Notes: generated by a model not told the origin, from the letters alone. A DNA stretch of 11,457 nt from Pilaira anomala (GCA_025716855.1 JAIXMQ010000217.1:1-11457); one strand, 5' to 3'; positions 1-8,686 are shown, counted from the stretch's first letter. Translations and numbers: made by a program.

Positions 1-265
1 CTTAATAAAGTTATCCTTAGTTTTACTTATATTTCTTTTGATAAAGTTTATATTGGTATCTATCTTGTTATAAATTACTTGGACGATTTTCTAAGCTTAC
101 TAGTGCAATCTCCTCTGTTCTCTATAATAATAATTGCTTAAGTCTTTACAGTCTCCTTTTGCCTTTTATTTATTATCTTTTATATTTATCTCTGTGCTTT
201 TATACAAGGTAAACATAATAGTTGAACAGTTACCTCTCACTTTTATCATATGAACACATGGTTTT
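1..265. other. Left flank, no gene seen
   Basis: AT-rich sequence with T/C-rich patches and no reading frame worth calling. Its composition resembles the T/C-rich DNA right of the transposon (7770-8400), so both may be parts of one older repeat into which the transposon inserted. That link is inference, since I found no long shared stretch. Confidence 0.5.
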
Positions 266-277
266 CACCGGACATTT
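266..277 (+). repeat. Left terminal inverted repeat (outer candidate)
   Basis: CACCGGACATTT matches the inverted right terminus CACTGGACATTT at 11 of 12 positions, the difference being a C/T transition. Beyond these 12 bases the two ends diverge. Confidence 0.6.
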
Positions 278-286
278 AAAATAGTA

Positions 287-294
287 CTTCACTG
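287..294 (+). repeat. Alternative left end with CTT target duplication
   Basis: CTT (287-289) precedes CACTG (290-294). The right end of the element is CAGTG (7735-7739) followed by CTT (7740-7742). This gives a perfect 3-bp target duplication around CACTG...CAGTG ends, as in CACTA elements. The inverted match beyond the first five bases is weak. It competes with the end at 266. Confidence 0.45.
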
Positions 295-305
295 CACCCT
301 AAAGA

Positions 306-376
306 GATTTACCGGAAATTTACTGGGTCCAGTATATCTTGAAAATTAGATATACTGGACATTTACTGGACTTTGT
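306..376 (+). repeat. Left subterminal repeats
   Basis: Copies of the element's motif lie at about 310-326 (ACCGGAAATTTACTGGG), 327-339, 348-360 and 355-376. The stretch 355-376 recurs in inverted orientation at 7552-7573 with 21 of 22 bases identical. In CACTA elements such motifs are binding sites for the accessory or transposase protein. That function is inferred here. Confidence 0.75.
327..360. repeat. Perfect 13-bp inverted repeat (hairpin) in left end
   Basis: GTCCAGTATATCT (327-339) and AGATATACTGGAC (348-360) are exact reverse complements separated by 8 bases. Each arm contains the subterminal motif core TCCAGTA, so this may be a head-to-head pair of protein-binding sites rather than an RNA structure. 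Confidence 0.8.
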
Positions 377-1550
377 TTATTTGGGTCCAAAATTTAGCGC
401 TTATTTTTTTTACTTTTTTTTTTCTTTTTTTTTTACATAATGTTGATAACAATTTTTAAATTTTTTTCAATTTTTTTATTTCTTCAATAGATGAAAAGTT
501 GATTTCGTCATATAATTTACTTATATTCGCCATTTACATGACTTTTTTTTTTTTTTTGTATGTATATTCTTTTCAAAACTGTTCTTTCTTTTTTCTAATT
601 CAAAGCCTTATTATTTTGTGTATCATAGTATATTTACTTTCTTTTCTTACTTTAAAGTAATACTTTTTTATTATTAACCTTTTTTTTTAAGCACGTAATA
701 ATAAAGAAGTATATATTTTAAACGCAGTATAGAAATATAGGCTATTAGTGTAAATCTTCCGAAAATAAAGTTTTTTTTTTTAATACTCAGCCAAAGTATA
801 TTCATGGATTTCACAGCTTGACAGTTAAATTTGAAAATGGGTTCTTTATGAGTTACATTCGTTTTAGCAATTGATGCAGAAGTGATATTTCTTAATTATA
901 TATTGAGTCATATATATATACTATGTTGTTATGATAAAAAAGTGAAGAATGAACTAAAAAATAAAAGAGTGCTAAAAAAACGGTCTTTAAAACCCCTATG
1001 AAAAAAATAATATCTTTAAAAAAAAAAGATACATTATACATTTGAAAGAAAAAATAAAGAACTGAATTTGATATTATACATCTAAAAAGAAACATATTCT
1101 TATCCAAGTCTTATAGTTGAATGAATAATTACAATATCAAAGAATTAAAAAAAAAAAAAAATTAGCACTTTTTCTCAAAAAGACGATCTAAAAAAAAAAA
1201 GATATGTTTATTAGTGTGATAATATATAACCTTTTTTTTGTTTGTTCAATGTCAATGCTTAAAAGTGATTCTTTTATTATCATTAACCCTCTTTTATATA
1301 AATAAAGAAAGATGTACTTTATTAAAAAAAACAAACAAGTAGCTTTGTATGTATCTTCTTGCTAAGCTTTATTTGAAAATGAAGTTTCTTTTTTTTTTTT
1401 TTTTTTTTTTTTTTACTAGCTTATTTCTATTATGCGCTTACACAATTAAGTCTACTACCAAATAAATGCTACGCCAATCTCATATTACATAAGTAAACTC
1501 ACTGTCTATCATCCTTTTCTTTTCCTTCTTACAATTTTATTTAAAAAAAA
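377..1550. other. Non-coding left internal region of the transposon
   Basis: AT-rich DNA with many homopolymers, including A15 at 1147-1161 and T26 at 1389-1414. No credible gene. A minus-strand open frame at 892-1107 encodes only Phe/Ile/Tyr-rich low-complexity sequence. The promoter of the transposase should lie here. A pyrimidine-rich stretch at 1511-1531 (CTTTTCTTTTCCTTCTTAC) just before the start codon fits a fungal transcription start region, but no TATA box stands out. Confidence 0.5.
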
Positions 1551-1671
1551 ATGACTAAAAGAAGAAGAATTTGTGAATGCAAAACAATGTGTTCGAAAAC
1601 CGAGGAGAAGTCTCAATATGTTAGCTACTCTACGGCAATGGCACACAAAAAGTTGGACGAATTACGAGAAG

Positions 1672-1829
1672 GTACACATAAAACTTTACATTATTACTGC
1701 CAAAAGTTAATAACACACAACAAACTATTTCATAGGCAATGTCACTGGTATATAAAGAAAAAAAGTAACAACTACCGTAGACTCGACTAATTCCTCTTTT
1801 TTTTTTTTTTTTTTTTTTTTCGTAAGTAG
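1672..1829 (+). other. Intron 1 of the transposase gene
   Basis: Donor GTACAC after GAA-G, acceptor GTAAGTAG. Joining gives an in-phase Asp codon and continues an acidic reading frame. It holds T24 at 1797-1820 just before the acceptor. An open stretch through the intron to 1790 is a read-through, not a separate gene. Confidence 0.65.
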
Positions 1830-1990
1830 ATGGCGATCAGTTAGACAATCTTGATCAAGAAGATCTTGACAATCGTGAAGATAATGTTTTTTCGAAGACG
1901 AAGAAGAAGAATTTTTTTCTGGAGACGATGAAGACTTTGAAGAAGAAGAGGAAGAAGAACAAGAGTCTTCACAGAGAACAGAGCAAGAAG

Positions 1991-2057
1991 GTACCTAAAA
2001 ATTATGATTTTTTTTTTTAGATTAAAAATTAAAAAAAAAATGTATGTATACATGTAG
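1991..2057 (+). other. Intron 2 of the transposase gene
   Basis: Donor GTACCT after GAA-G and acceptor CATGTAG. The join restores GAT-CCG and leads straight into the conserved DPFAPFVDN segment. At 67 bp it is a normal size for a fungal intron. Confidence 0.75.
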
Positions 2058-4547
2058 ATCCGTTTGCTCCTTTTGTTGATAATACAGCAATACCTACTGA
2101 TCCCTTGTCTCTCTGTTTATTTTTAATGGTTGTTACTCTTTATGGAAGATATCTTACTGACGAGGGTATTGAAATCGTTATGGCATTTCTTAATGTGGCA
2201 TTAGAGATATGTGGCAGTCCTTTTCGTTTTCCTAAAAAGGTTGCTGCATTTATTGTTCGTTGTCAGCTTGCTGAAAGGGTACACCACAGTATCAAGGAAT
2301 ATGTCAGTTGCAAGATTTGTCATGCCGTTCATGCCTACTCCACGCCCACCGAAAAACAACGATTATTAAATGAACATACTTGCTCATCAAAGGAACCATT
2401 TATCAATTCAGTACGCTGTGACGCCAAACTATTCAAGAAGGTTGGAAATAAAATGACACCTATCCGTTCGTTTTATTTCAATTCTGTGGTCTCTACTTTA
2501 AAGACTTTTTTTTAAGAGATGGATTCGTTAACAGTATCAAGCAATGGAAGAATAGACAATCGGTACCAGGTGTTATGGGGGATATCTATGATGGTCGTGT
2601 ATGGAATACTTTTAAATTGAATGAACAAGATGATCAACCTTTTGTACAACAATCTATATTTAATTTGGTCTTCTCGATTAATATCGATTGGTTTTCTTTA
2701 TATGAATATGGAGATTACTCGTGTGGTGCTGTTTATTTGACGATTCAGAATTTGCCAAGAGAGATTCAAATTTGCGTGAAAATGTGATTCTTTGTTGTTT
2801 AATTCCTGGCCTAAAGAACCTGCTACCTTTCAAATGAATCACTATTTAAAATTAGTTGTAGATGAATTATTACTTTTGGCTTCTGGTGTTCACATGCAAA
2901 CTTTAAATGATGGTGTTCAACTGGTAAAAGGTGCATTGACTTTAGTAACGTGTGATCTTCCTGCTACCAGAAAAGTGGTAGGTATGACATCGTTCAATTC
3001 CAAGAATGCTTGTAACAGATGCGATACTATTTTCGAACCAGTTTCTGGTACAAAGAGTAAGATCAATTTTTCTACTGGACTTGATGAAGAAGAATGGAAC
3101 ATGAGAACAAATGAAAAGCATAGAAGTGATGCTGAAAGGTGGTTGAATACGCGTACTCGTGCAGCTAGAACTGATTTGGAAAGAGAAAATGGTACAAGAT
3201 ATTCCGAACTTCTTCGTCTCAATTATTTCGATCCTACTCGATTTGTAGCTTTTGATATTTGCCACAATATCTTTATGGGAACTGCAAGTCGTATGGCAAC
3301 TGTAATATGGACTGACCATGAAAAAGGTATTGATGTTGGTGATAAGGAACCTCTTCTTAAAAAGTCGGTTCTAAGTCAAATGAGAAAGCAAGGCAATCTA
3401 CAGATTTTGTTCTTCCGTTTGGTTATGATGGTGCGTCGATTTCGAAAAAGATTGATACAGGAAAAGGATTCTCTCGCATGAAATCCGATGAATTCAAAAC
3501 TTGGACATTAGCTATGTCACCTTACCTACTCAAGTTGAAGCTTACTGACAAGTATTACAAGCACTGGATGAATTTTGTAGAAGCAACTAGATATTTATCG
3601 AGTCCTACTATCTCACTTTTAGAAGTAGATAAAATGCACGTTATATATCTACGTTTGTGAAAGAGTTTGTGTCAGTTTATAAAGACGAAGCATTAATGGT
3701 GTCAAATATGCATTTTCATTTGCATTTGCGTGATACTCTTTTGGATTATGGTCCAGGTCCAAGTAGCTGGGTATTCAACTTTGAAAGGTACAATTGTGAT
3801 ATCAAGAATATTCGTACGAATAGAAAGGATTGTGTAGAATACGTATTTGAAGCAATTCATGAAAACTGTACATACTCAAGACTATTTCAATTCTTTACCT
3901 CAAGATATTTTGGATCCTGAAAATACATTGAAAGTAAAAAGAATGTTTCTTGGTGTTGATATTCATGGATACAAGGCTTAAAAGAACTTCTGGCTGAAGA
4001 GTACAACGATGCTTTAGAACGTTTTTCACTTGATGATTATTTATCTTGCAGAAATGGTCATACTGTGTCTTACGGGTTTGAAATTCTCCCTCCTATTACA
4101 GTAAAAAATATCAAGCTCATTCCTGAATTACTATGGGATCGGTTTATTTTTCTTGTCTGTTGGAGTTCTATAAGAAGATGTATACCTGTCAAGACTTCGG
4201 TAACAGTCAGGCTTTTAAAATACAATCAAATACCCATGGTCTGGTAAATACTTTCGTCACAAACAAGATCGTAAAGTTTTTAAAGCTGACCGTATTGGTG
4301 ATATGTATAAGTCAGAAGATCCGAATGTATCTAAACCTCGTGGATCGTATATTCGTGCTTTTTACCGAACTGAAGATGAAGAAGATGAAGGTGAAGTTGA
4401 AGAACAAGTGACAGATATCTATCACACGATATCTAGATCTGGTGTGTTGCGTCCTGCACAGATCAAGTTCTTCTTCAGACATCAGGTAGAAGTACTGGGA
4501 AATGATGGTCAAATGGAAAAGATAACACACACGTTTGCTTACGTTAA

Positions 4548-4625
4548 GTAAGTTTTCTCTCACTCAATTTATCCACTCTTTTTTTTTTTTTTTTTTTGTA
4601 CTGATTTTTTTTTCCATATATATAG
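4548..4625 (+). other. Intron 3 of the transposase gene
   Basis: Strong donor GTAAGT and acceptor ATATATAG, 78 bp, with T19 at 4579-4597. Splicing joins HTFAYVK to WFSNPYN and continues the conserved C terminus in frame. Without splicing a stop follows immediately. Confidence 0.85.
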
Positions 4626-4821
4626 GTGGTTCTCTAATCCATACAACAACTTCAGCTCCTTTTCTAAAGACCATATGCAAGTTTGGGGTAACTGGTTTGA
4701 CGAAGACTCGGTAATGTCCATTTTGCCGGTGTCCAGGATCTATTCACCTGTTACAATTATGAAGAATCATCTTGATGATTCTAATGTCATACTAGGTTTA
4801 CCACCAAAGGTGTTTTTTTAA

Positions 4822-5093
4822 GGTAATTAGTCATTGCTTTTTTTTTTTCACTTTATTTTATGCTAAATACTTTTGGTTTCAAAGTTAGGAATATCTACAG
4901 AGAGTTTTAGATGGTTCATCACTTAGGTCAGGTAAGATGGTGTATAATACATTGTCAATGTACTGATCTAGTCGTCGCGTCTGGTGTCTGGTAATTTATA
5001 ATACTGGAAAACGATCCCTCTCTTAAAAAAAAGGAAAAAAAAAACATTTTTTATTTATTTATTTTTCAATTTATTTATTTATTTATTTAACGG
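4822..5093. other. Gap between convergent transposon genes, with minus-strand poly(A) signals
   Basis: No gene. On the minus strand the (TTTA)n-rich stretch at about 5050-5089 reads as repeated AATAAA and lies just past the accessory gene's stop, so it can serve as its polyadenylation region. I see no clear plus-strand AATAAA after the transposase stop at 4819-4821. Confidence 0.55.
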
Positions 5094-6189
5094 TTACGAA
5101 AAAAGATACTCATCTCTAACTCCCCAACTAGGTAACTCATCCAATTCTTCTAAAGACAAGATAGGGTCAGTGTATTTTGGTACACGACTCAGAGGAGCAT
5201 TTCCAGCAACAGACTTTAAAGAAGTGGAATGATCCAGATAGCGATAGAATTCTTCAAGCTAGAAAAAAAAAAGATAAGTCATATTTAAAAAAAAAACTGT
5301 TATTTGATTCTATTGTGTTACTTACAAGATCACTTCGCCATTTAGGAACTAATTTGGTAAAGCTCAAAGTCTGTCCTTTATTGTTCACTTCGGCTACTTC
5401 TTCGTCAGACATGTATCCCTTATCCATAAACACCTCACAATCAGCACCGTATCTTTCTATAAAGTCAGCCTTGTTCAGATTAAACGCGGCCATTCTTTTG
5501 GAGTATTTCTATTATTAAAATGATAAAGGTAAGATATTGTTTATTTGTGTATTTATATTTAATACTAACCTCTCGAAGTCGTGCATCACGATTTGTAATA
5601 GCTCTTTGGTGAGCTATCTCGTCACTGGATAAAGTCAATAACTTTACGTGCTGACGTTTTTGACTGTAGAAAGCACTCGTTATTCTGGAATTCGTAGTGC
5701 TCTTTCTTTCTTCAGTCATGGTATGCTTCGATTTACCATCTTCATCATAGATACCATTTAATTCAGCATCATGGTTTCTACATGCCTCAAGGATGTAGTT
5801 TCGAACATGATCATTTTCTTTGTCCTGAGGTGCAAAGTCAAATGACCATCCTTCCTGGTTCATCCTGATGTATTCTTTATAAGAATTACGGATACAGTGC
5901 TATATATAAAAAAAAAGGCATGGAACTATTAATACAAATGTAAGTTGAAAATTAAATTAAAAATATTACAGATTGTTCAGGGTTTCTTATTGTTCTTTTT
6001 TTTTTCTTTCCATTATTAACAGCTTCTTTCATTTCTCTTAATTCTTGGTGAATTTTTTTATTATCTTCCATCATTGCATTCATTTGTTTTTGCATGATAT
6101 CCAAATTCACACCTGCATTATTGCGTTTATTGCTTCTTTTGGCAGGAGTGAAGGTTGCTGCCTTTACTACAGGTGGACCATTGTTGTTG

Positions 6190-6229
<40 letters not shown>

Positions 6230-6238
6230 GCTTGACAT
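5094..6238 (-). pseudogene. Four-exon transposon accessory protein, one-base break in its poly-Asn tract
   Basis: Exons on the minus strand: 6238-5970, 5899-5570, 5508-5326 and 5258-5094. Introns run GTAATA...ATATATAG, GTTAGT...AATAATAG and GTAAGT...TTTTCTAG, all phase 0. The product would be about 315 residues: MSS, about 17 Asn (residues 4-20), a Lys/Arg-rich stretch (33-40), a likely coiled coil (about 46-74, IMQKQMNAMMEDNKKIHQEL), a basic patch KKKKRTIR (78-85) that could be a nuclear signal, then a charged globular region with no family I recognise. The C terminus reads LSLEELDELPSWGVRDEY. Exon 1 is 269 nt, one short of a whole number of codons. The AAC repeat contains one CA where CAA is expected (6190-6191), and as read translation ends soon after the Asn run. 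An in-frame downstream ATG at 6095 could start a shorter protein that keeps the coiled coil. The convergent position beside a CACTA transposase suggests a TNPA-like subterminal-binding partner, by inference only. Confidence 0.72.
6181..6230 (-). repeat. AAC/TTG microsatellite encoding poly-Asn
   Basis: On the plus strand there are 3 TTG units, then TG, then 13 TTG units. The single missing T at 6190-6191 splits the tract and shifts the accessory gene's frame. Trinucleotide tracts slip in whole units, so a one-base loss is not the usual slippage product. Confidence 0.9.
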
Positions 6239-6807
6239 TTTATTTTTGAATATTGTAATAATGACAAAAGAATAAATTATATAGACAATGGCGTTGTATT
6301 TTAATTTGTACACAACTATGACAGATATACCTATTTTAGTCTCTTTTTACTTTTAGTCTGTTTATTTAGGCTACATTTTTATTTAATTAAATAAAAAATT
6401 TTTTTTTTCCTTTTTTCTTCCTTTCTCTTTATTTATTATTTTTTTTTTTTTGAATCTTTTCAACCTTTAATATTTATGACATGGTAATATAAAATGATAT
6501 ATCTGTATATATTCCGTTAACGCTTCTAACTTATATGCCTTCTATTTAGGTATTCTCTTTCTATGGATATAAAATGTATAATAAAGGTAAGACATGTAAA
6601 TTATGATCATTATTTTTATATTTTTCTCATATTTTTATTACTGTTATAGGTTGTGTGTCTTTAGTAATATAGATTATGTGTCTTTACTATTCAATATACT
6701 ATGTAACAGAAGTAAGTATTATAGATTACACTATTAAGACTGATAACTAAAGCCCCATTTTTTATAGATTCTTCTCCATCCTAGGCTCATTGCAATATAA
6801 GGTAAAC

Positions 6808-6838
<31 letters not shown>

Positions 6839-7370
6839 TAAATAAATGTCTAATTAATTTTATATCATTTTAGATTAATCTTCATATCTGATGCCATAGG
6901 ACGTATGCTCTCTCCGTTTCTTCTCGTAATAACTAGTACAGAACATGCACTATATCTGGTCTTTTCATCTTTTTGGTCTCTCCATTTAGTTTCTCTTTAT
7001 TCACGTAGTAATAAGTCACTAGTACCTTTTTTTTATGGTGAAGAATAATAACGTAAGTGCAATTTTTTTTTATATTTATTTTAATAGCTATGTTTTCCCA
7101 CAAATATATACACAAAAAAAGATCCATTACTGCTGTTATAGCTACGCATTCATCCTTTTTTTTTTTTTTTTTTTTTTTTACAATAAATAAATGCTATTTT
7201 TAAATCGTAATAATACTATTCCCAATATGACAGTTATTAAAGATATATATACCAATTGAAAGGCCATAAATAAAAGGAATAATCGTTTTTAATATGAATG
7301 AAACCAATGATATAGAAGAATTTACTGTTCTAAAAAATTTTTAAACCAATTACAAAAGCTGAATCAATAG
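6239..7370. other. Non-coding right internal region of the transposon
   Basis: AT-rich, with T24 at 6808-6831 and T24 at 7156-7179. It should contain the promoter of the accessory gene, but I see no specific motif. A motif like TGTGTCTTTAGTA recurs at about 6654 and 6676. Open frames here are short and low-complexity. Confidence 0.5.
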
Positions 7371-7451
7371 ATATACTGGAGAAAAACTGGTCAGTAAAGA
7401 TGAAATATACTGGGATTTAGTAAATGGTTCATTAACAAAGTCCAGAAAATA

Positions 7452-7532
7452 TCCAGTAAATGTAATATAAACTGGGGGTCCAGTAAATGTAATATAAACT
7501 GGAGGTCCAGTAAATGTAACATATACTGGAGG
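7452..7532 (+). repeat. Three 27-bp tandem units
   Basis: Units 7452-7478, 7479-7505 and 7506-7532 each start TCCAGTAAATGTAA and end ACTGGGGG or ACTGGAGG. Units 1 and 2 differ at one base. The next 27 bp (7533-7559) keeps only the first 11 bases. Within each unit CCAGT and ACTGG face each other, so each unit is a dyad-symmetric site. Confidence 0.9.
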
Positions 7533-7727
7533 TCCAGTAAATGGTTCAGAAACAAAGTCTAGTAAATGTCCAGTAAATTTAATATAAACTGGGGATAAAC
7601 TGGGTTGTAAATCTGACTTTTCCTGGAAATTTACGAGGGGTCCAGTTTATGGTTCAGAAACAGAGTCCAGTATATTTCCAGTAAAGGGTACATTTACTGG
7701 ACATTTTCTGGGAATTTACTGGAACAA

Positions 7728-7739
7728 AAATGTCCAGTG
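7728..7739 (-). repeat. Right terminal inverted repeat
   Basis: Plus strand AAATGTCCAGTG, which inverted reads CACTGGACATTT. It ends the motif-rich region and is followed by CTT (7740-7742), the possible target duplication. Confidence 0.75.
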
Positions 7740-7742
7740 CTT

Positions 7743-8686
7743 TTGAGAACACGTGACATTCACGTGAATATTCCTGGGTTTGACTCTTTTCTTTTGGTTG
7801 TGCTCTTTTTGCCTCTAAACATCTTGATTAGGCTTATTCTTTTGGTTTTTCTTCACTATTCTCATTAGTAGTATCTTCTGGTCAAAAAGTAGTCTCTCAA
7901 TATCTATTTTACTGCTTTTACTCAAGATATATTTTAATTGTTTATTGTTATTACGCTGGTCGTGCCAAATCTCTCTCTACTTATTCTGGTCACAAAAATC
8001 TATATCAAGTGTCAACTTTATTTTGTCGATTGTTTTATTTTTCTGTTTATTTCATTTTATTTTCTGTTTATTGTTTATTTTTATTTTCTTATTTTCACTC
8101 TTTGTTATTTTTACTCCTTTCTTTTTTATTATCATCTTTTGTTTATTTTACTATTTTCTCTATTTTTCTTTATTTGTTATCACTTTACTTTGCCTCAAAT
8201 TGCTCCCTGGTTCTCCTATTTTCTCAAGTGTCACCTCAACTTATCGTCTTTTATTTCTCGGTGTTGCTAAATCAAGTCTTTTTTCTGGTTTTGACGTTTC
8301 AACTTTTAATTTACTTCAAGTGTAAAATCGCATCGTTATTTTTTTACTCAAGATATTTTTACGCCATTTGACAAATCAAGAATATTGCAGTTTCAAGTTT
8401 TTATTTTATTTTATTTACTATAGTATTTATATTGCAGTTACCAACATCTGGTAAAATGTCAATTGAAAAGAAGTTGATCGAAGAAAATGATCCCGTTTAG
8501 TATTTCCGTTTCTTGATATTTTCTTAGTATAAAAGAGACATATTTTTCATATTTTAAATAAACTTATCTTATTCTTACTCTTTAAATCAATCTGCTTGGT
8601 GCTCAGTGCTATAAACTTTTAATATCTATTCTCTGTGATATATATATTTATTATTAGTTTCAATAACGTAGGTTAATTATTGTATA
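7743..8686 (+). other. T/C-rich region upstream of the gag relic
   Basis: Probably leader and/or LTR of the retroelement whose gag follows, but I could not delimit LTR ends or a primer-binding site. From about 8015 to 8200 the plus strand is almost purely T with some C, so three overlapping open frames (7938-8371) encode only Phe/Leu/Ile/Tyr-rich sequence and are not genes. TTTTACTCAAGATAT occurs twice (7916-7930 and 8342-8356). A 14-codon open frame at 8456-8500 (MSIEKKLIEENDPV) has less biased composition but no further support. Confidence 0.45.
7750..7769. promoter_or_regulatory. Paired CACGTG E-boxes beside the transposon end
   Basis: CACGTG at 7750-7755 and 7761-7766, 11 bp apart centre to centre, about one helical turn. 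The second lies in a 12-bp perfect palindrome ATTCACGTGAAT (7758-7769). CACGTG is the classic site for fungal bHLH factors. It lies just outside the transposon, possibly in the LTR or leader of the adjacent retroelement. Function not shown. Confidence 0.35.

Larger units (their letters stand above)
1551..4821 (+). pseudogene. Tnp2-like (Transposase_21) CACTA transposase, multiply frameshifted
   Basis: Catalyses cut-and-paste movement of the element in the nucleus (family knowledge). Proposed exons are 1551-1671, 1830-1990, 2058-4547 and 4626-4821, about 990 residues after allowing for shifts. The N terminus has Cys-rich CECKTMC. Exon 2 is strongly acidic (Glu/Asp runs). The catalytic region shows VYLTIQNLPR (about 2728-2760), an NHYLKLVVDELLLL block (2837-2878), CDLPATRKVVG (Asp codon at 2954), the Cys pair of NACNRC (3011 and 3020), and FDICHNIFMGT (Asp at 3254, His at 3263), the counterpart of the family's DPMHNLFLGT. 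A C-terminal FERYN segment (about 3780) and SILPVSRIYSPV near 4720-4755 also fit the family. The frame changes near 1890, 2510, 2762, 2809, 3386, 3648, 3840, 3975, 4134 and 4235. Each flanking segment is open and family-like. Nine shifts fit loss of one base, and the one near 3840 fits loss of two or gain of one. No premature stop lies inside the joined frames. Start chosen: ATG at 1551 after an A-run, the first Met of the Cys-rich N terminus. Family call firm, exon edges good, activity doubtful. Confidence 0.85.
266..7739 (+). mobile_element. CACTA-like (EnSpm/CMC) DNA transposon, two convergent genes
   Basis: Seen: the right end, read inward on the minus strand, begins CACTGGACATTT. The left end at 266 begins CACCGGACATTT, an 11/12 match. 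Copies of a TCCAGTAAATG-type motif follow both ends. Inside are a Tnp2-type transposase on the + strand and an accessory gene on the - strand, arranged tail to tail. Known: CACTA-superfamily elements have CAC-starting termini, many subterminal repeats, a Tnp2-like transposase and often a second DNA-binding protein, and they duplicate 2-3 bp of target. The left boundary is ambiguous. Starting at 266, the flanking triplets are TTT (263-265) and CTT (7740-7742), one mismatch. Starting at a second CACTG at 290, the triplets are CTT (287-289) and CTT, identical, but the terminal match is shorter. I prefer 266 because the subterminal motif is already present there. The element is about 7.45-7.47 kb. 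As read, both genes carry frame breaks, so this copy would be non-autonomous unless the breaks are assembly errors. Confidence 0.82.
7371..7739 (+). repeat. Right subterminal repeat cluster
   Basis: Many copies of TCCAGTAAATG and its complement, plus CTGGG/CTGGA cores, fill about 370 bp up to the right end. There is also a higher-order period: ATGGTTCA followed by ACAAAGTC or ACAGAGTC occurs at 7424, 7541 and 7649, spaced 117 and 108 bp. Such clusters are the binding region for CACTA accessory or transposase proteins (family knowledge). Confidence 0.85.

Noticed and set aside
892..1107. Minus-strand 71-codon frame rich in Phe and Tyr
   Set aside because: Product of A-rich/T-rich simple sequence; no family pattern.
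1841..2053. Minus-strand 70-codon open frame
   Set aside because: Antisense of the acidic GAA-rich exon; its Leu/Phe content follows from that.
2917..3319. Two overlapping minus-strand open frames of 101 and 125 codons
   Set aside because: They lie antisense to the conserved core of the transposase and have no family features.
4312..4563. Minus-strand 83-codon open frame
   Set aside because: Antisense shadow of the transposase C-terminal region.
5177..5518. Plus-strand 113-codon open frame
   Set aside because: Antisense to exons 3 and 4 of the accessory gene, which splice cleanly on the other strand.
6045..6275. Plus-strand 76-codon frame with a Leu run
   Set aside because: The Leu run is the antisense reading of the poly-Asn codon repeat of the accessory gene.
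6651..6690. Two similar TGTGTCTTTA stretches considered as a tandem repeat
   Set aside because: Only two imperfect copies in AT-rich DNA; not distinguishable from chance.
7294..7344. 16-residue open frame MNETNDIEEFTVLKNF
   Set aside because: Too short and without context; likely chance.
7371..7739. Regularly spaced repeats considered as a CRISPR array
   Set aside because: Repeats are degenerate, directly abutting and in both orientations, with no spacers, and the setting is eukaryotic; they are transposon subterminal repeats.
7938..8371. Three overlapping hydrophobic open frames that look like membrane proteins
   Set aside because: The DNA is almost pure T with some C, so every frame gives Phe/Leu/Ser/Tyr. 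Three overlapping frames are open at once.
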